A model generated the notes under the pieces. The model was not told where the DNA came from. It saw only the letters and a list, made by a program, of their open reading frames with translations, and did not search any database. A stretch of DNA of 52,907 nt, taken from the NCBI RefSeq assembly GCF_946886105.1, contig NZ_CAMPHV010000039.1:1-52907 (forward strand), given 5' to 3'. Both the position numbers and the translations under genes were made by a program. Within the stretch, counting starts at the first letter, position 1. Each line of letters opens with the position of its first letter. The DNA is from an uncultured Pseudomonas sp. (GTDB lineage Bacteria; Pseudomonadota; Gammaproteobacteria; Pseudomonadales; Pseudomonadaceae). Positions 17,956 to 28,535 of this stretch are shown in pieces.

Positions 17956-18744
17956 ATGAGCATCAGGCGAATGTCGCGCGCAGTGATTTCAATACTGGCC
18001 TTGTTGGTGCTGCTCTATGTGCTGCTGTGCATCGCCTTGCTGGTGTTCCAGCGTTCGTTTATCTACTTCCCGCAACCGCGTGCGCTCGATGACCCGGCAA
18101 CGCTGCTCAAGCTGCCGGCCTCCGATACCGAGCTGCTGGTGACAACCAGGCCCCATGAAGGGCCGAATGCATTGATTTATTTCGGCGGTAATGGCGAAGA
18201 CGTCTCGCAGAATCTCCCCGAGTTCTCCCAAGCCTTTGCCGACCATGCGCTCTATCTGCTGCATTACCGGGGCTATGGCGGCAGTGCCGGGGAGCCATCG
18301 GAAGAGGCCTTGCATCGCGATGCTTTAGCTTTGTTCGACTGGGTCCAAGCCAAGCATCCCTGCACCGCGGTAGTGGGGCGCAGCCTGGGCTCCGGCATCG
18401 CCATCCGCCTCGCCACCCAGCGGCCGGTGGCCCGCTTGGTTTTGGTCACGCCCTACAACAGCATCGAAGAGCTGGCGATGAGCCAATTCCCCTTCGCGCC
18501 GATAAAGTGGATGTTGCAGGACAAGTTCGAATCCTGGCGATACGCCCCCCATGTGACTGCACCGACCTTGCTGATCGCCGCCGCCGACGATCAGGTCATC
18601 CCGCGCTCCAGTACCGAGGCGCTCTACAGCCGTTTTGCCGACGGCGTGGCCGCGCTCGAAATCATTCCGGCCGTTGGCCACAACAGCCTCTCGGCGAACC
18701 CGGGTTATCTGCGTCTGCTCAAGGGCGGGTTATGTGAGGGCTGA
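17956..18744 (+). CDS. Membrane-anchored alpha/beta hydrolase
   Basis: This 262-residue protein has an N-terminal hydrophobic anchor (ISILALLVLLYVLLCIALLVF) followed by an alpha/beta-hydrolase fold of the BEM46/YfhR type. The nucleophile elbow is GRSLGSG, the acid is probably in AAADDQVIP and the catalytic histidine is in VGHNSLS; an oxyanion-type YFGGNGED lies earlier. It is expected to face the periplasm or the membrane surface. The ATG follows GAAGGGAG. The substrate is unknown. The gene ends 19 bp before the convergent regulator gene. Confidence 0.85.
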   Translation: MSIRRMSRAVISILALLVLLYVLLCIALLVFQRSFIYFPQPRALDDPATLLKLPASDTELLVTTRPHEGPNALIYFGGNGEDVSQNLPEFSQAFADHALYLLHYRGYGGSAGEPSEEALHRDALALFDWVQAKHPCTAVVGRSLGSGIAIRLATQRPVARLVLVTPYNSIEELAMSQFPFAPIKWMLQDKFESWRYAPHVTAPTLLIAAADDQVIPRSSTEALYSRFADGVAALEIIPAVGHNSLSANPGYLRLLKGGLCEG

Positions 18745-18763
18745 TTCGCCTTCCGCTGCTTAT

Positions 18764-20620
18764 CTATTCCCTCAGGCCTTGCTCGCGCAGCCGCTTATAA
18801 AGCGTATTGCGGCTCACCCCCAGACGCTTCGCCAGTGACGAGACATTCCCCCCGCAGGCCTCGAACTGTGCACCCAGGTCGATGGCTTGCTGTTGTTCCA
18901 CGAGTAGCTCGTTGCGTTGGACGCTGCCGCCATTCGCCTGCTGCAAATCCGCAAAGAAATCGTCCGGTAAGTGTTCCGGACGAATCGGCTGGTCGTCGGC
19001 CATGGCCAGGGCGATCTGCAGCACGCTGCTGAGTTGGCGCAGGTTGCCCGGCCAGGGATGGCGTTCGAACAGTGCCATCACTTCGGCGCTGGGCGCCGCC
19101 CATTGCTGGGGTTCGCGGTGGTAATCCCAGATGCGTTGCACCATCGCGGCCTTGTCGGTGCGTTCGCGCAGCGGCGGCAGCTCCAGGTTGAGGCCGCTGA
19201 TGCGGTAGTAGAGGTCCTGGCGAAACAGCCCGGCGTCGACGTCCTGGCGCAACGAACGGTTGGTGGCGGAGATCAGGCGGATATCCACCGGAAACAGCTC
19301 GCTGCTGCCCAGCGGCTGCACGCAACGTTCCTGCAAAACGCGCAACAGGCGGGCCTGAACCCGCAGCGGCATGTCGCCGATCTCGTCGAGGAACAGTGTG
19401 CCTTTGTGGGCCTTGCGGATCAGGCCGACGCTGCCTTTCTGGTTGGCGCCGGTGAAGGCGCCTTTCTCGTAACCGAAGAGTTCGGATTCCACCAGTTCGG
19501 CGGGAATGGCCGCGCAGTTGACCGCGATCAGCGCCTGTTTGGCGCGGGAGCTGGCACGGTGCAGGGCTTTGACGAACACCTCCTTGCCGACCCCTGTCTC
19601 GCCATGCACCAGGATCGGGATGTCCTTTTCCAACAAGCGCTCGGCCTGACGCACGGCTTTGTCGACACGCGGATCGCCGAGGTTGATCGAAGCCAGGGTA
19701 AAGCCGTCGTCGCGCTCTTCGGGCTTGGCCGCTGGGCGGAAGTCGCGGGCCTGGATCGGCGCGGGCTGATGCGGGCGCCTGACCTGGGCGTGGAAGCGGA
19801 AACGTCCGCCGGCGCGCAGGTTGAAGGGCAGGGCTTCGGGCTGGTTGAGCAGTTGCCGCAGGGGTACGTCGAACAGGCTTTCGATATTGACCCGGGCCAG
19901 ACCGACGCCGAGCAGGCTGTCGGCCCGGCGGTTGGCGGAAACCACCTGGCCCTGCTCGTCGAAAATCAGCAGGCCGGCCCAGGGGCTGTCGAGGTTGTTC
20001 AGGCTGGTGTTGAACGTCAGTTGGAAATAGCGCTGCTGGAATAGATTGAGGATCAGCCGGTTTTCCACCGACTGGCTCATCATCTTGACCATGCCCAGGG
20101 TGTGGGCGGGCGGCAGGTAGCTGTCGCTGGAGACGTCCAGCACCGCGATCATCTGCCGCTGCTCGTCGAAGATCGGCGAAGCGGAACCGGTCATGAAGCG
20201 GTTGAACTTGAGGAAATGCTCGTCGTGCTGGATATGCACGGCCTGGCCGCAACTCAGTGCGGTGCCGATCGCATTGGTGCCGGTATAGCGTTCCTGCCAG
20301 CTGGCGCCGGTGACGAAGCCCGGCGCGCGACTGGGATCAATAAAGCGTTGATCGCCCCAGGATTGCAGGACCTGCCCCTGGTTGTCGGCGAGCATGATCA
20401 GGCAGTTGGAGTTGGCGAGGATGTTGCCGTAGTAGGGCAGCACTTCTTTGTGCGTGGTCTGTACCAGGGCGTGCTGGTTGTCCAGCAGGGCGGAGACTTC
20501 ACCGGGGCTGGGGCGGGTAAAGATCGGCGTGCTCTGGTGGGTCAGGCCGAAATCCCGGCAACGCGACCAGGAGTCTTGAATGATGGTCTCGTGGGGCAGC
20601 GTAGGGGCTTGTTCAGCCAT
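18764..20620 (-). CDS. Sigma-54-dependent activator of the AcoR type (GAF/PAS-AAA+-Fis)
   Basis: This 618-residue enhancer-binding protein has an N-terminal GAF-like sensor (about residues 60-200), a PAS-like segment (about 205-270), an AAA+ domain and a Fis-type helix-turn-helix. The AAA+ domain has Walker A GETGVGKE near 342, the sigma-54 contact loop GAFTGA near 386, Walker B TLFLDEIGDM and the arginine-finger region. The last 35 residues hold the helix-turn-helix (NVSSLAKRLGVSRNTLYKRL). The COG to which AcoR belongs is described as regulators of acetoin/glycerol metabolism. It is divergent from the glycerol-type ABC operon, whose promoter carries a sigma-54 signature, so it is the likely activator of that operon. 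The effector is not proven. Confidence 0.9.
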   Translation of the reverse strand: MAEQAPTLPHETIIQDSWSRCRDFGLTHQSTPIFTRPSPGEVSALLDNQHALVQTTHKEVLPYYGNILANSNCLIMLADNQGQVLQSWGDQRFIDPSRAPGFVTGASWQERYTGTNAIGTALSCGQAVHIQHDEHFLKFNRFMTGSASPIFDEQRQMIAVLDVSSDSYLPPAHTLGMVKMMSQSVENRLILNLFQQRYFQLTFNTSLNNLDSPWAGLLIFDEQGQVVSANRRADSLLGVGLARVNIESLFDVPLRQLLNQPEALPFNLRAGGRFRFHAQVRRPHQPAPIQARDFRPAAKPEERDDGFTLASINLGDPRVDKAVRQAERLLEKDIPILVHGETGVGKEVFVKALHRASSRAKQALIAVNCAAIPAELVESELFGYEKGAFTGANQKGSVGLIRKAHKGTLFLDEIGDMPLRVQARLLRVLQERCVQPLGSSELFPVDIRLISATNRSLRQDVDAGLFRQDLYYRISGLNLELPPLRERTDKAAMVQRIWDYHREPQQWAAPSAEVMALFERHPWPGNLRQLSSVLQIALAMADDQPIRPEHLPDDFFADLQQANGGSVQRNELLVEQQQAIDLGAQFEACGGNVSSLAKRLGVSRNTLYKRLREQGLRE

Positions 20621-20695
20621 GACGAAGGTCTCGCTGTGTTCTTGTTGTTATCGGGGCCCGGTCTGCGCCGGCGAGCATCCAGTGTCGCGCATAAG

Positions 20696-20755
20696 TGTTC
20701 AATGTCAACGCCTGGAGTGTTCAATTGTTCACATTGAACTGTTCAAAATTGTTCA
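20696..20755 (+). promoter_or_regulatory. Probable enhancer (UAS) cluster of TGTTCA motifs
   Basis: TGTTCA occurs at 20696, 20718, 20727, 20740 and 20750. A perfect inverted repeat GTTCAAT-N7-ATTGAAC spans 20719-20739. The cluster is about 80-135 bp upstream of the sigma-54 promoter, the usual distance for an enhancer-binding protein. It lies between the divergent activator and its presumed target operon. Binding by that activator is inference. Confidence 0.6.
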
Positions 20756-20831
20756 TTTTCGAAAACTGCACATTCTATTATTTTTGATTAATTCAATATA
20801 AATCAATTATTTATGTTGGTTTATCGGCGTC

Positions 20832-20847
20832 TGGCACGAAACTCGCC
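20832..20847 (+). promoter_or_regulatory. Sigma-54 promoter of the glp ABC operon
   Basis: TGGCACG-AAAC-TCGC matches the consensus TGGCACG-N4-TTGC at all but one position, with correct GG-to-GC spacing. It predicts a transcription start near 20858 and a leader of about 37 nt before the first ABC gene. The adjacent activator contains the GAFTGA loop needed to drive such a promoter. Confidence 0.82.
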
Positions 20848-20894
20848 TTATCACTCGGCAGAAGAATGCACATAACAAGAAAATAGGACGGCCC

Positions 20895-21989
20895 ATGTCA
20901 CTTACGCTTGAGCATGTCACGCGTATCGTCGATAACCAGGTGCACATCGACGATGCCTGTCTGAGTTTCGAACCCGGTTCCTTCAATGTCCTGCTCGGTC
21001 GCACCCTCTCCGGCAAGACCAGCCTGATGCGCTTGATGGCCGGGCTGGATAAACCGAGCAGCGGGCGCATCCTGATGAACGGCGCGGATATGACTGCGGT
21101 GCCGGTGCGCCAGCGCAACGTCTCGATGGTCTATCAACAGTTCATCAATTACCCAACGCTGACGGTATTCGAGAACATCGCCTCGCCCCTGCGTCAGGCC
21201 GGCGTCGGCAACGCCGAGATTCTCGAAAAGGTGCATGCCACGGCGAAAATGCTGCGCATCGAAGGCTTGCTCAAGCGCTACCCGTTGGAGTTGTCGGGCG
21301 GTCAACAGCAGCGCACGGCGATGGCCCGTGCACTGGTCAAGGACGCTTCGCTGATCCTGTTCGACGAGCCGCTGGTCAACCTCGATTACAAGCTGCGTGA
21401 AGAGCTGCGCCAGGAAATGCGCGAGCTGTTCCAGGCCCGCCATACCATCGCCATCTACGCCACCACCGAACCCAACGAGGCCCTGGCGCTGGGCGGCACC
21501 ACCACCATCCTGCACGAGGGGTGCGTGGTGCAGAGCGGCAAGACCGCCGAGGTCTATCACCAGCCGCAGCGGGTATTGGCCGCCGAGCTGTTTTCCGAGC
21601 CGGCGATCAACCTGATGCCGGGACGCATCAGCGGCACCGAAGTCAGTTTCGCCGATGCCGTGCATTTCCCGCTGAACACCGATTTGAAGAATATCGCCGA
21701 GGGCGAATACCGCTTCGGCGTGCGTCCCAGCCACATCGGCCTGGTGCCGTCCAACGACGATGACCTGGAGTTGGCGGTAACCGTCGAACTGGCGGAAATC
21801 AGCGGTTCGGAAACCTTTCTGCACGTGCGCAACGAACAGTTCGTGCTGGTGCTGCACCTGCCGGGCGTGCACGAGTACGACGTGGATACGTCGATCCTCA
21901 TTTATATACCGACGCACAAGCTGTTCGTTTTCGATGCCGATCAGCAATTGATCCAGGCGCCGAGCCGCCGTTTAGCGAGGAGCGCCTGA
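20895..21989 (+). CDS. glpS: Glycerol-type ABC importer ATPase GlpS (lacks H-loop histidine)
   Basis: This 364-residue MalK/UgpC-type ATPase has a C-terminal TOBE-like regulatory domain. Walker A is GRTLSGKTS (about residues 35-43), the signature LSGGQQQR is intact (about 133-140), and Walker B is LILFDEPLVNLD. At the H-loop, where relatives have THD, the sequence is YATTEP (about 188-193), so the switch histidine is replaced by threonine. It is the first gene of six whose order (ATPase, ATPase, permease, permease, DUF2160, binding protein) matches the glycerol transporter GlpSTPQUV described in Rhizobium leguminosarum. The stop overlaps the next ATG (TGATG). Confidence 0.85.
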   Translation: MSLTLEHVTRIVDNQVHIDDACLSFEPGSFNVLLGRTLSGKTSLMRLMAGLDKPSSGRILMNGADMTAVPVRQRNVSMVYQQFINYPTLTVFENIASPLRQAGVGNAEILEKVHATAKMLRIEGLLKRYPLELSGGQQQRTAMARALVKDASLILFDEPLVNLDYKLREELRQEMRELFQARHTIAIYATTEPNEALALGGTTTILHEGCVVQSGKTAEVYHQPQRVLAAELFSEPAINLMPGRISGTEVSFADAVHFPLNTDLKNIAEGEYRFGVRPSHIGLVPSNDDDLELAVTVELAEISGSETFLHVRNEQFVLVLHLPGVHEYDVDTSILIYIPTHKLFVFDADQQLIQAPSRRLARSA

Positions 21990-23118
21990 TGGCCGAGATA
22001 CGCCTGCACAACCTGGCTCACAGCTACAGCCGCGAGCCCAAGAGCGCCGCGGACTATGCGATCCGCGAGATGAACCATATCTGGGAGCAGGGCGGCGCTT
22101 ACGCCTTGCTCGGCCCGTCCGGCTGCGGCAAGTCGACCTTGCTCAATATCATCTCCGGCTTGCTCAGCCCGTCCCATGGCGAGGTGCGCTTCGACGGCAA
22201 GGTGGTCAATCAACTGCATCCCGAGCAGCGCAATATCGCCCAGGTTTTCCAGTTCCCGGTGGTCTACGACACCATGACGGTGTTCGACAACCTGGCCTTT
22301 CCGCTGCGCAATCAGGGCATGGCCGAGGCGAAGATTCTCAGCAAGGTCAACGAGATCGCCGAGGTGCTGGAGCTGCATCCGCTGCTGCATAAGAAGGCCA
22401 GTAACCTGACCGCCGACGAGAAGCAGAAGGTCTCCATGGGGCGCGGCCTGGTGCGCGACGACGTATCGGCGATTCTCTTCGACGAGCCGCTGACGGTGAT
22501 CGACCCCCATCTGAAGTGGAAGCTGCGGCGCAAGCTCAAGCAGATCCACGAGCAGTTCAATATCACCATGGTTTACGTCACCCACGATCAGCTCGAGGCT
22601 TCGACCTTCGCCGACAAGATCGCGGTGATGTACGGCGGGCAGATCGTCCAGTTCGGCACTCCGCGTGAATTGTTCGAGCGGCCGCGGCACACCTTCGTCG
22701 GCTATTTCATCGGCAGCCCGGGGATGAACCTGATCGAGGTGCAGCGCTGCGAGGGCGGCGTGCGTTTCGCCGATACCGTACTGCCGTTGTCGCCGGCGTT
22801 GAATATGCGGTTGGACGAGCTGCAATGGACGTCGCTGAAAGTCGGAATCCGCCCCGAGTTCGTCCATGTCTGGGAAGGCCCGAACGAGGACGCGTTGTGC
22901 GGCGAGGTGGCGCATGTCGAGGATCTCGGCACCTACAAGATCCTCACCCTGCGCCTGGATGGGCAGCTGCTCAAGGTGCGCCTGCAGGAGGATCAGCCGG
23001 TGCCGCAACAGCGGGTCTACCTGAGCTTTCCGGCGCAGTGGCTGATGCTCTACGCCGATGAATACCTGCTCGATGAGGTGGCGCCGAGCCAAGTGCAAGA
23101 GTCCGCGGAGGTGCAGCC

Positions 23119-23122
<4 letters not shown>
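21989..23122 (+). CDS. glpT: Glycerol-type ABC importer ATPase GlpT (degenerate signature motif)
   Basis: This 377-residue MalK-type ATPase partners the preceding gene product. Walker A GPSGCGKST (about residues 42-50), Walker B ILFDEPLTVIDP and the H-loop YVTHDQLEA are intact. The signature motif, expected as LSGGQ, reads LTADEKQKVSMGR (near 139). The C-terminal TOBE-like region is present. The combination with GlpS suggests an obligate heterodimer with one canonical nucleotide site. The gene overlaps both neighbours. The symbol follows the rhizobial operon and is unrelated to the glycerol-3-phosphate antiporter also called GlpT. Confidence 0.85.
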
Positions 23123-23982
<860 letters not shown>

Positions 23983-23990
23983 GGCCGACC

Positions 23991-24791
<801 letters not shown>

Positions 24792-24803
24792 GGAGCAAAG
24801 ATT

Positions 24804-25076
24804 ATGGATTGGATGGCTTGGACTCTACCCACCGCGTTGTTCTTCGGCAGCATCGCGACGATTCTGGCGGGTATGACCGTATGGGAACTGCGTTCCCCCT
24901 GCGTCGAACGCAAAGGCTTCTTGCCGATCAGCACCACCCGTGGTGATCGGCTGTTTATCGGTCTGCTGGGAAGCGCCTACCTGCATCTGCTGGTGGTGGG
25001 CACGACCGATTGGAGTGTCTGGATAGCCTCTGTGCTGTCCTTGCTATGGCTGTTTGCAGTGATGCGTTGGGGCTGA
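24804..25076 (+). CDS. glpU: Small membrane protein GlpU (DUF2160)
   Basis: This 90-residue protein has predicted membrane segments: ALFFGSIATILAGMTVW, LFIGLLGSAYLHLLVVG and WIASVLSLLWLFAVM. The middle part, RKGFLPISTTRGDRLFIGLL, is typical of DUF2160. A protein of this family occupies the same place in the rhizobial glycerol transporter operon, between the second permease and the binding protein. Its role is unknown, though its position points to an accessory subunit. The ATG is preceded by AAGGAG. Confidence 0.82.
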   Translation: MDWMAWTLPTALFFGSIATILAGMTVWELRSPCVERKGFLPISTTRGDRLFIGLLGSAYLHLLVVGTTDWSVWIASVLSLLWLFAVMRWG

Positions 25077-25159
25077 ACCGGGTGCCTATGGCCGTAGCCG
25101 CTTTCGCGACCGCGGCCATCCCGTTTCGCCTCGCCCAAAACCCTGAGATGGAGGTCTCT

Positions 25160-26902
25160 ATGCTCGACAATAACAACAAAACTCGACATAGCATGGCGTT
25201 GGCCGCCTTGCTGACGTTGTCTGGATTAAGCGGCGCAGCTTGGGCGGATGCTTATGAAGAGGCGGCAAAAAAATGGATCGCCGATGAGTTCGCACCTTCG
25301 ACCCTGACCGCCGAGCAACAACTTGCAGAGATGAAGTGGTTCATCAAGGCGGCGGAGCCGTTCCGCGGCATGGAAATCAGCGTGGCCTCGGAAACCATCG
25401 CCACTCACGAATACGAGTCCAAGGTGCTGGCCAAGGCCTTCAGCGAAATCACCGGGATCAAGCTCAAGCACGATCTGATGCAAGAAGGCGATGTGGTCGA
25501 GAAGCTGCAAACCCAGATGCAATCGGACAAGAACATCTATGACGGATATATCAACGATTCCGACCTGATTGGCACTCACTTCCGTTACGGCAAAGCCGTA
25601 TCGCTCACCGACATGATGGCCGGTGACGGCAAGGATTACACCTCGCCGACTCTGGATCTCGAGGACTTCATCGGCCTGAAATTCACCACCGGACCGGACG
25701 GCAAGCTGTATCAGTTGCCCGACCAGCAGTTCGCCAACCTTTATTGGTTCCGCGCCGACTGGTTCGAGCGTCCGGAACTCAAGGCCAAGTTCAAGGAAAT
25801 CTACGGCTACGAGCTGGGTGTTCCGGTCAACTGGTCAGCCTATGAGGACATCGCCGAATTCTTCTCGGAGAAGGTCAAGGAAATCGACGGCCAGCGCATC
25901 TATGGCCACATGGACTACGGCAAGAAAGACCCGTCCCTGGGCTGGCGCTTCACCGACGCCTGGTTCTCCATGGCCGGTGGCGGCGACAAGGGTTTGCCCA
26001 ACGGCTTGCCGGTCGATGAATGGGGTATTCGGGTCGAGGGTTGCCGGCCGGTTGGTTCCAGCGTCGCCCGCGGTGGCGACACCAACGGCCCGGCGGCAGT
26101 TTATGCGACCACCAAATATGTCGACTGGATGCGTCAATACGCGCCGCCGGAAGCCCAGGGCATGACCTTCTCCGAAGCCGGGCCGGTGCCGGCGCAAGGC
26201 GGCATCGCCCAGCAAATCTTCTGGTATACCGCCTTTACCGCGGACATGACCAAGCCCGGCTTGCCGGTGGTGAACGAAGATGGCACGCCGAAATGGCGTA
26301 TGGCGCCTTCGCCGAAAGGCCCGTACTGGGAAGAGGGGATGAAGCTGGGCTATCAGGACGCCGGCTCCTGGACCTTCCTCAAGTCCACGCCTGACAAGCA
26401 GCGCCTGGCCGCTTGGCTGTATGCGCAGTTCGTCACCTCGAAAACCGTGTCGCTGAAGAAGACCCTGGTCGGCCTGACGCCGATTCGCGAGTCGGATATC
26501 AACTCCCAGGCGATGACCGATATCGCGCCGAAACTGGGTGGTCTGGTCGAGTTCTATCGCAGCCCGGCACGGGTGCAGTGGACGCCGACCGGCACCAACG
26601 TACCGGACTATCCGCGTCTGGCGCAGCTGTGGTGGCAGTTCATCGCCGAGGCGGCCAGTGGCGATAAGACGCCGCAGGAGGCACTCGATGGGCTGGCTAA
26701 CGCGCAGGACACCATGCTCGGTCGACTCGAGCGCTCCAATGTCCTGGGCGAGTGCGGGCCTAAACTGAACGAGGCGAAAGACCCGCAGTACTGGCTGGAT
26801 CAACCGGGCGCACCTAAGCCGAAACTTGCCAACGAAAAGCCCAAGGGCGAAACCATCAGCTATAGCGAACTGCTCAAATCCTGGGAGCAGGCCGCTGACT
26901 GA
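25160..26902 (+). CDS. glpV: Glycerol-type ABC importer substrate-binding protein GlpV
   Basis: This large 580-residue periplasmic binding protein has a signal peptide (MALAALLTLSGLSGAAWA, cleavage before DAYEE). The body is an extracellular solute-binding protein of the sugar-type cluster. Its size, with a C-terminal extension, fits the GlpV-like group rather than MalE or UgpB. Start ATG 25160 was chosen because a strong GGAGG lies six bases upstream; the frame is open further upstream without a ribosome site. It ends the operon, 22 bp before a strong terminator. Glycerol as the ligand is an inference from gene order and the AcoR-type regulator. Confidence 0.85.
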   Translation: MLDNNNKTRHSMALAALLTLSGLSGAAWADAYEEAAKKWIADEFAPSTLTAEQQLAEMKWFIKAAEPFRGMEISVASETIATHEYESKVLAKAFSEITGIKLKHDLMQEGDVVEKLQTQMQSDKNIYDGYINDSDLIGTHFRYGKAVSLTDMMAGDGKDYTSPTLDLEDFIGLKFTTGPDGKLYQLPDQQFANLYWFRADWFERPELKAKFKEIYGYELGVPVNWSAYEDIAEFFSEKVKEIDGQRIYGHMDYGKKDPSLGWRFTDAWFSMAGGGDKGLPNGLPVDEWGIRVEGCRPVGSSVARGGDTNGPAAVYATTKYVDWMRQYAPPEAQGMTFSEAGPVPAQGGIAQQIFWYTAFTADMTKPGLPVVNEDGTPKWRMAPSPKGPYWEEGMKLGYQDAGSWTFLKSTPDKQRLAAWLYAQFVTSKTVSLKKTLVGLTPIRESDINSQAMTDIAPKLGGLVEFYRSPARVQWTPTGTNVPDYPRLAQLWWQFIAEAASGDKTPQEALDGLANAQDTMLGRLERSNVLGECGPKLNEAKDPQYWLDQPGAPKPKLANEKPKGETISYSELLKSWEQAAD

Positions 26903-26917
26903 CGGTTAATCCGTGCG

Positions 26918-26949
26918 AAAAAAAACGGCACCTCAGGGTGCCGTTTTTC
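26918..26949. terminator. Bidirectional terminator between glpV and folD
   Basis: An eight-A run, the stem ACGGCACC/GGTGCCGT and a T run form a terminator usable from both converging genes. Confidence 0.9.
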
Positions 26950-26966
26950 ATACGCTGCGCAAAACC

Positions 26967-27821
26967 TCACTCGTGCAGGTGTTCCGCCGCGTGCAGGGTG
27001 TTTTCCAGCAGACAGGCACGGGTCATCGGGCCGACGCCGCCCGGTACTGGGGTGATCCAGCTGGCGCGGGGCAGGGCGGTGTCATAGACCACGTCGCCGA
27101 TTAGCTTGCCGTCGGCCTGACGGTTGATGCCGACGTCGATCACGATCGCGCCTGGCTTGATCCATTCGCCCTGGACCAGTCCGGGCTTGCCCGCCGCCAC
27201 GACCACGATATCGGCCTGGCTCACGTGCATTGCAAGGTCCTTGGTGAAGCGGTGGGTCACGGTGACGGTGCAGCCCGCCAGCAGAAGCTCCATCGCCATC
27301 GGCCGGCCGACGATATTCGAGGCGCCGACCACGACGGCGTGCAGGCCATAGAGATCGGTGCCAGTGCTTTGCAGCAGGGTCATGATGCCCTTCGGCGTGC
27401 ACGGGCGTAGCAGCGGCATGCGCTGAGCGAGGCGACCTATGTTGTAGGGGTGGAAACCGTCGACGTCTTTATCCGGACGTATCCGTTCCAATAGCAAGGA
27501 GGCATCCAGGTGTTCCGGCAATGGCAACTGCACGAGAATCCCATCGATGCTGGGGTCATCGTTCAGCTTATCGATCAGCGTCATCAAATCGGCTTGGCTG
27601 GTGCTTGCCGGGAGATCGTAAGCCTGAGACACGAAGCCGACTTCTTCACAGTCTTTGCGTTTGTGCGAGACATAGACCTGAGAGGCGGGATCGCTACCGA
27701 CCAGGATCACAGCGAGACCTGGGGCGCGTTTACCTAGCTCACGTCGCTCGGCGACACGTTTGGCGATCTGCTGGCGGAGGCTGGCGGCGATCGCTTTGCC
27801 GTCGATAAGTTGTGCGGTCAT
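26967..27821 (-). CDS. folD: Bifunctional methylenetetrahydrofolate dehydrogenase/cyclohydrolase FolD
   Basis: FolD interconverts 5,10-methylene- and 10-formyl-tetrahydrofolate with NADP in the cytoplasm. The 284-residue protein has the signature motifs [14 protein letters not shown] (with the catalytic lysine), [10 protein letters not shown], the nucleotide-binding [18 protein letters not shown] and the C-terminal [19 protein letters not shown]. Its length is normal. It is transcribed alone, convergent with the ABC operon, and upstream of the tRNA cluster on the other strand. Confidence 0.97.
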   Translation of the reverse strand: MTAQLIDGKAIAASLRQQIAKRVAERRELGKRAPGLAVILVGSDPASQVYVSHKRKDCEEVGFVSQAYDLPASTSQADLMTLIDKLNDDPSIDGILVQLPLPEHLDASLLLERIRPDKDVDGFHPYNIGRLAQRMPLLRPCTPKGIMTLLQSTGTDLYGLHAVVVGASNIVGRPMAMELLLAGCTVTVTHRFTKDLAMHVSQADIVVVAAGKPGLVQGEWIKPGAIVIDVGINRQADGKLIGDVVYDTALPRASWITPVPGGVGPMTRACLLENTLHAAEHLHE

Positions 27822-27953
27822 TGCGCTTGGTTAACCATTGGGGATGATTGAAAAAGGACGCGCATTCTCGCATGGAGAACCCCTCGGGCAAAGGCACGTG
27901 CCGGGCTTTTCGCGTAACTCCTTTATATAACTGAATTTTTTTAGCTTTCCCTG

Positions 27954-27980
27954 TTGACGGCTTATCGGCGTCTCTATAAC
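27954..27980 (+). promoter_or_regulatory. Probable sigma-70 promoter of the tRNA cluster
   Basis: TTGACG at 27954 and TATAAC at 27975 are separated by 15 bp, which is shorter than the usual 17. A GC-rich discriminator (CGCCCCGC) follows, as is common at stable-RNA promoters. It lies about 110 bp upstream of the first tRNA. Confidence 0.5.
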
Positions 27981-28089
27981 ATTCGCCCCGCTTGTCGAGC
28001 ACAGCCAGTCGCTGGGTAAGACGGCAAACGCAGAGCTTGCAAGAGTTCTGCCGGAGCCGAAAGCTTTGAGTCTGCTTGCAGATGGATAG

Positions 28090-28166
28090 GCGCCCGTAGC
28101 TCAGCTGGATAGAGCATCCGCCTTCTAAGCGGATGGTCGCAGGTTCGAGTCCTGCCGGGCGTGCCA
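28090..28166 (+). tRNA. tRNA-Arg (anticodon TCT)
   Basis: The 77-nt cloverleaf has acceptor GCGCCCG/CGGGCGT, the D-arm TAGCTCAGCTGGATAGAGCA, anticodon loop CTTCTAA with TCT, the T-loop GGTTCGAGTCC and an encoded CCA. It reads AGA codons. Confidence 0.97.
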
Positions 28167-28209
28167 CTTGGCAGCTTAGGCACAAGCAAGATGCAACAAG
28201 CGCAATATG

Positions 28210-28285
28210 GTGGGCGTAGCTCAGTTGGTAGAGCACAGGATTGTGGCTCCTGGTGTCGTGGGTTCGATTCCCATCGTCCACCCCA
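28210..28285 (+). tRNA. tRNA-His (anticodon GTG)
   Basis: The 76-nt cloverleaf has acceptor GTGGGCG/CGTCCAC, anticodon loop TTGTGGC with GTG and an encoded CCA. The preceding G at 28209 would be the extra -1 G that pairs with discriminator C73, a hallmark of tRNA-His. Confidence 0.97.
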
Positions 28286-28291
28286 TATTCC

Positions 28292-28323
28292 AAAACGCCA
28301 GGCTAATAGCCTGGCGTTTTTGT
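28292..28323 (+). terminator. Intrinsic terminator inside the tRNA cluster
   Basis: A perfect 12-bp stem, AAAACGCCAGGC/GCCTGGCGTTTT with loop TAATA, is followed by further T. It stands 7 bp after tRNA-His and 16 bp before tRNA-Leu. Confidence 0.85.
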
Positions 28324-28338
28324 TTGAAAGCTTGATTC

Positions 28339-28423
28339 GCGGACGTGGTGGAATTGGTAGACACACTGGATTTAGGTTCCAGCGCCGCAAGGCGTGAGAG
28401 TTCGAGTCTCTCCGTCCGCACCA
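28339..28423 (+). tRNA. tRNA-Leu (anticodon TAG)
   Basis: The 85-nt class II tRNA has acceptor GCGGACG/CGTCCGC, anticodon loop ATTTAGG with TAG, a long variable arm (GCGCCGCAAGGCGT) and an encoded CCA. It reads CUA and related CUN codons. Confidence 0.97.
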
Positions 28424-28505
28424 TGTAAGTAACTGTTCTAATGAGGCTTTTCTGGGGTTTCGGCGGAAACGGCCGCTTTTCTGGGAATGCTTGGAGCAGG
28501 GAATA

Positions 28506-28535
28506 AAAAGGCAGCTCCGAAAGGGCTGCCTTTTG
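28506..28535 (+). terminator. Terminator after the tRNA cluster
   Basis: AAAAGGCAGC/GCTGCCTTTT form a 10-bp stem ending in a T run. It is the last strong stop signal before tig. Confidence 0.8.

Noticed and set aside
27739..28293. 184-codon - strand frame across the tRNA cluster
   Set aside because: It runs antisense through tRNA-Arg and tRNA-His and into folD; frames through tRNA clusters are a common false call.
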